Positions 62,336-64,000 of a stretch of DNA of 64,000 nt are shown here, piece by piece. The DNA is from Urophycis tenuis (taxonomy: Eukaryota; Chordata; Actinopteri; Gadiformes; Phycidae). The notes under the pieces are model-generated. The model was not told where the DNA came from. It ran no database searches and worked only from the letters and a program-made list of their open reading frames with translations. Within the stretch, counting starts at the first letter, position 1. Each line of letters begins with the position of its first letter. A program made the translations under genes and the position numbers. The stretch is from the NCBI GenBank assembly GCA_036785325.1, contig JAXIVH010000024.1:5172198-5236197 (forward strand), in the 5' to 3' direction.

Positions 62336-63589
62336 CCTGGCGGCTCGTGGGAGGCTGGCCCCTCGCTTCAACAAGTCAAACCAGAACACGGTTGTCAGCT
62401 GGGGGGGCCAGGTATTAATATACACACCGCTGCTCCACTCACACACCGATGATGATGTACAGTTATAATGCTCAGCCAATCACGGCGTGGTACCAGGCAG
62501 TGGCCCTCCTACAGACAGGCCATGAGAAGTCCGAACCGTTCGGAAGGTGTGTCCAATCAGAGGGCTGAGGGTGGACCACCCCCAGAGTGCATGTGGGGGT
62601 GAGGTATTCCTCCGGCAGACTTTGCTCCCTGGTGTTCAGAGAAACGAGACTACCGCACGGTGCATATGGACAGATGCAGAGGTTTCGTTATTTAGACCTG
62701 CGCTCTAACTTGACATTGAGCACAATTGTTATTTTAGTGGCATATGATTGAGGGTTCTGATTATCATGATTTGTGTGGTCACTGAAGTTCCTAAAAACAT
62801 GATAGTTAATTATTATATTTTTAGTATATTATTATATTTTTAGTTGAGATGTAGGCCCACAAATGCAAAAGTAAAATGAAAATGGAAAAAAAAAAGTGTT
62901 CTATAAAAAGTCTAAAGCGAAGGAGCGAAGGTCACTCTAGGACTGAGGGGTCATGTTTCTGTCAATGTCTCTGCCCCTTCAGGCAGAATGGGATGTGGAG
63001 TCAAAGCCCAGGATCCAGCTTGAGAGTGTGTTCAGTGTTCAACTGCCACAGCAGAGCACCAGGGAGCCGGCCACATGCTCACACAAATCAGCTGCAGCAT
63101 CCTCACATGCTCTGCCTGCTCTTCCTGGTCTGGACAAGACCAGAGGCCTGACTGTAGAACGCAATGCAAAGCTCTGCAGATCTTTAAATGCACACTTCAT
63201 GTTTTATATTTTATGTTTGATATTCTCACAGTTGCACTGCAAGTCCATCTCAATGCCTCTTGGTTATACATACCAGGTTCCCAATTAATTGTATAATTCT
63301 ATTATACAATTAATTATATAACAGTAAGAAGGGTCAACACAGCAAAAGATTAAATTCGATTGGCTGAATGCACGAGACGAGAACACAAGACTTCACACAG
63401 CGTTAGAGTCTCCTGGTCATCCTGTCTTTCACTGGACAGTTATCTTTAACTGTGGAAGATAGCCAATGACCTCTGAACCGGACACATAAACAGCTTCTTC
63501 ACCCTTCTACTGCTTCAGTTGCAACATGTTGTAAACATTCATATAGCAAACATTCACAAACCATACCACCACATCACGGCTTAGCCCCT
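62336..63589. other. cyp27b1 5' flank, no further gene recognised
   Basis: No TATA box or other decisive promoter element was identified. The + strand frames at 62876-63296 lack recognisable domains. Confidence 0.35.
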
Positions 63590-64000
63590 GGATGGTTCAG
63601 TCGAGTGTCTGAATGTCTGAATGGTCATCACTTCTTTACATTTGAACCTGGATGGTTCGGTCGAGTGTCTGAATGTCTGAATGGTCATCACTTCTTTACA
63701 TTTGATCCATGATTCAGTCGAGTGTCTGAATGTCTGAATGGTCATCACTTCTTTACATTTGATCGATGATTCAGTCGAGTGTCTGAATGTCTGAATGGTC
63801 ATCACTTCTTTACATTTGAACCTGGATGGTTCAGTCGAGTGTCTGAATGTCTGAATGGTCATCACTTCTTTACATTTGAACCTGGATGGTTCAGTCGAGT
63901 GTCTGAATGTCTGAATGGTCATCACTTCTTTACATTTGATCTATGGTTCAGTCGAGTGTCTGAATGTCTGAATGGTCATCACTTCTTTACATTTGATCTA
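63590..64000. repeat. About 60-bp minisatellite running off the right edge
   Basis: Seven copies of TCAGTCGAGTGTCTGAATGT + CTGAATGGTCATCACTTCTT + TACATTTGAACCTGGATGGT, some shorter (TGATCCATGAT). It continues past the window. A reverse-strand frame stays open but is repeat-derived. Confidence 0.95.

Noticed and set aside
62336..62479. Upstream in-frame ATG giving cyp27b1 48 extra residues
   Set aside because: The extra segment does not look like a mitochondrial leader, whereas the sequence from 62335 does and gives the family length. It is kept only as an alternative start.
63581..63925. 114-codon reverse frame at the right edge
   Set aside because: Translation of the 60-bp minisatellite; no stops because of unit length, not selection.

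Overview
The window is vertebrate nuclear DNA, most likely from a teleost fish. It holds seven multi-exon protein genes with GT-AG introns, fish-type LINE and SINE fragments, and a very high load of (GT)n/(CA)n tracts and minisatellites. Such short-repeat density is known from gadiform (cod-like) genomes, so a gadiform is a reasonable but unproven guess. No operons, CRISPR arrays or prokaryotic features are present.

Layout, left to right. The 3' eight exons of a peripherin-type intermediate filament gene (prph, + strand, 1109-3213; exon 1 lies beyond the left edge). The complete timeless replication-fork/clock gene (+, 29 coding exons, 5129-18346, 1248 codons). A roughly 10 kb stretch with a hairpin-containing minisatellite and a probable non-coding first exon. 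Then tmem198b (+, 28696-31117, 348 aa). Then four genes on the minus strand: mmp19 (36908-33099, 471 aa), suox sulfite oxidase (48081-44224, 563 aa), mcrs1 (54707-51245, about 452 aa) and cyp27b1, vitamin D 1-alpha-hydroxylase (62335-57924, 506 aa). Exon boundaries were derived by hand from splice consensus, continuous reading frame and family conservation. For the six genes with a visible start the summed exon lengths are a multiple of three.

The genes have no shared pathway. What links them is conserved synteny: PRPH, TIMELESS, TMEM198B, MMP19, SUOX, MCRS1 and CYP27B1 all map to human 12q13-q14. This supports the orthology calls, including the choice of peripherin over desmin, GFAP or vimentin.

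The most unusual content is in the introns. In timeless, one minisatellite has amplified the 3' splice site of the last intron into 15 copies, and another has copied the 3' end and donor of an internal exon. Two other timeless exons sit directly behind very long UG tracts. An L2-like LINE carrying a nested SINE splits a further minisatellite. A smaller acceptor-spanning duplication is seen in cyp27b1. Three perfect short inverted repeats look like replication template-switch scars, one supported by comparison with a second copy of the same repeat family in the window.
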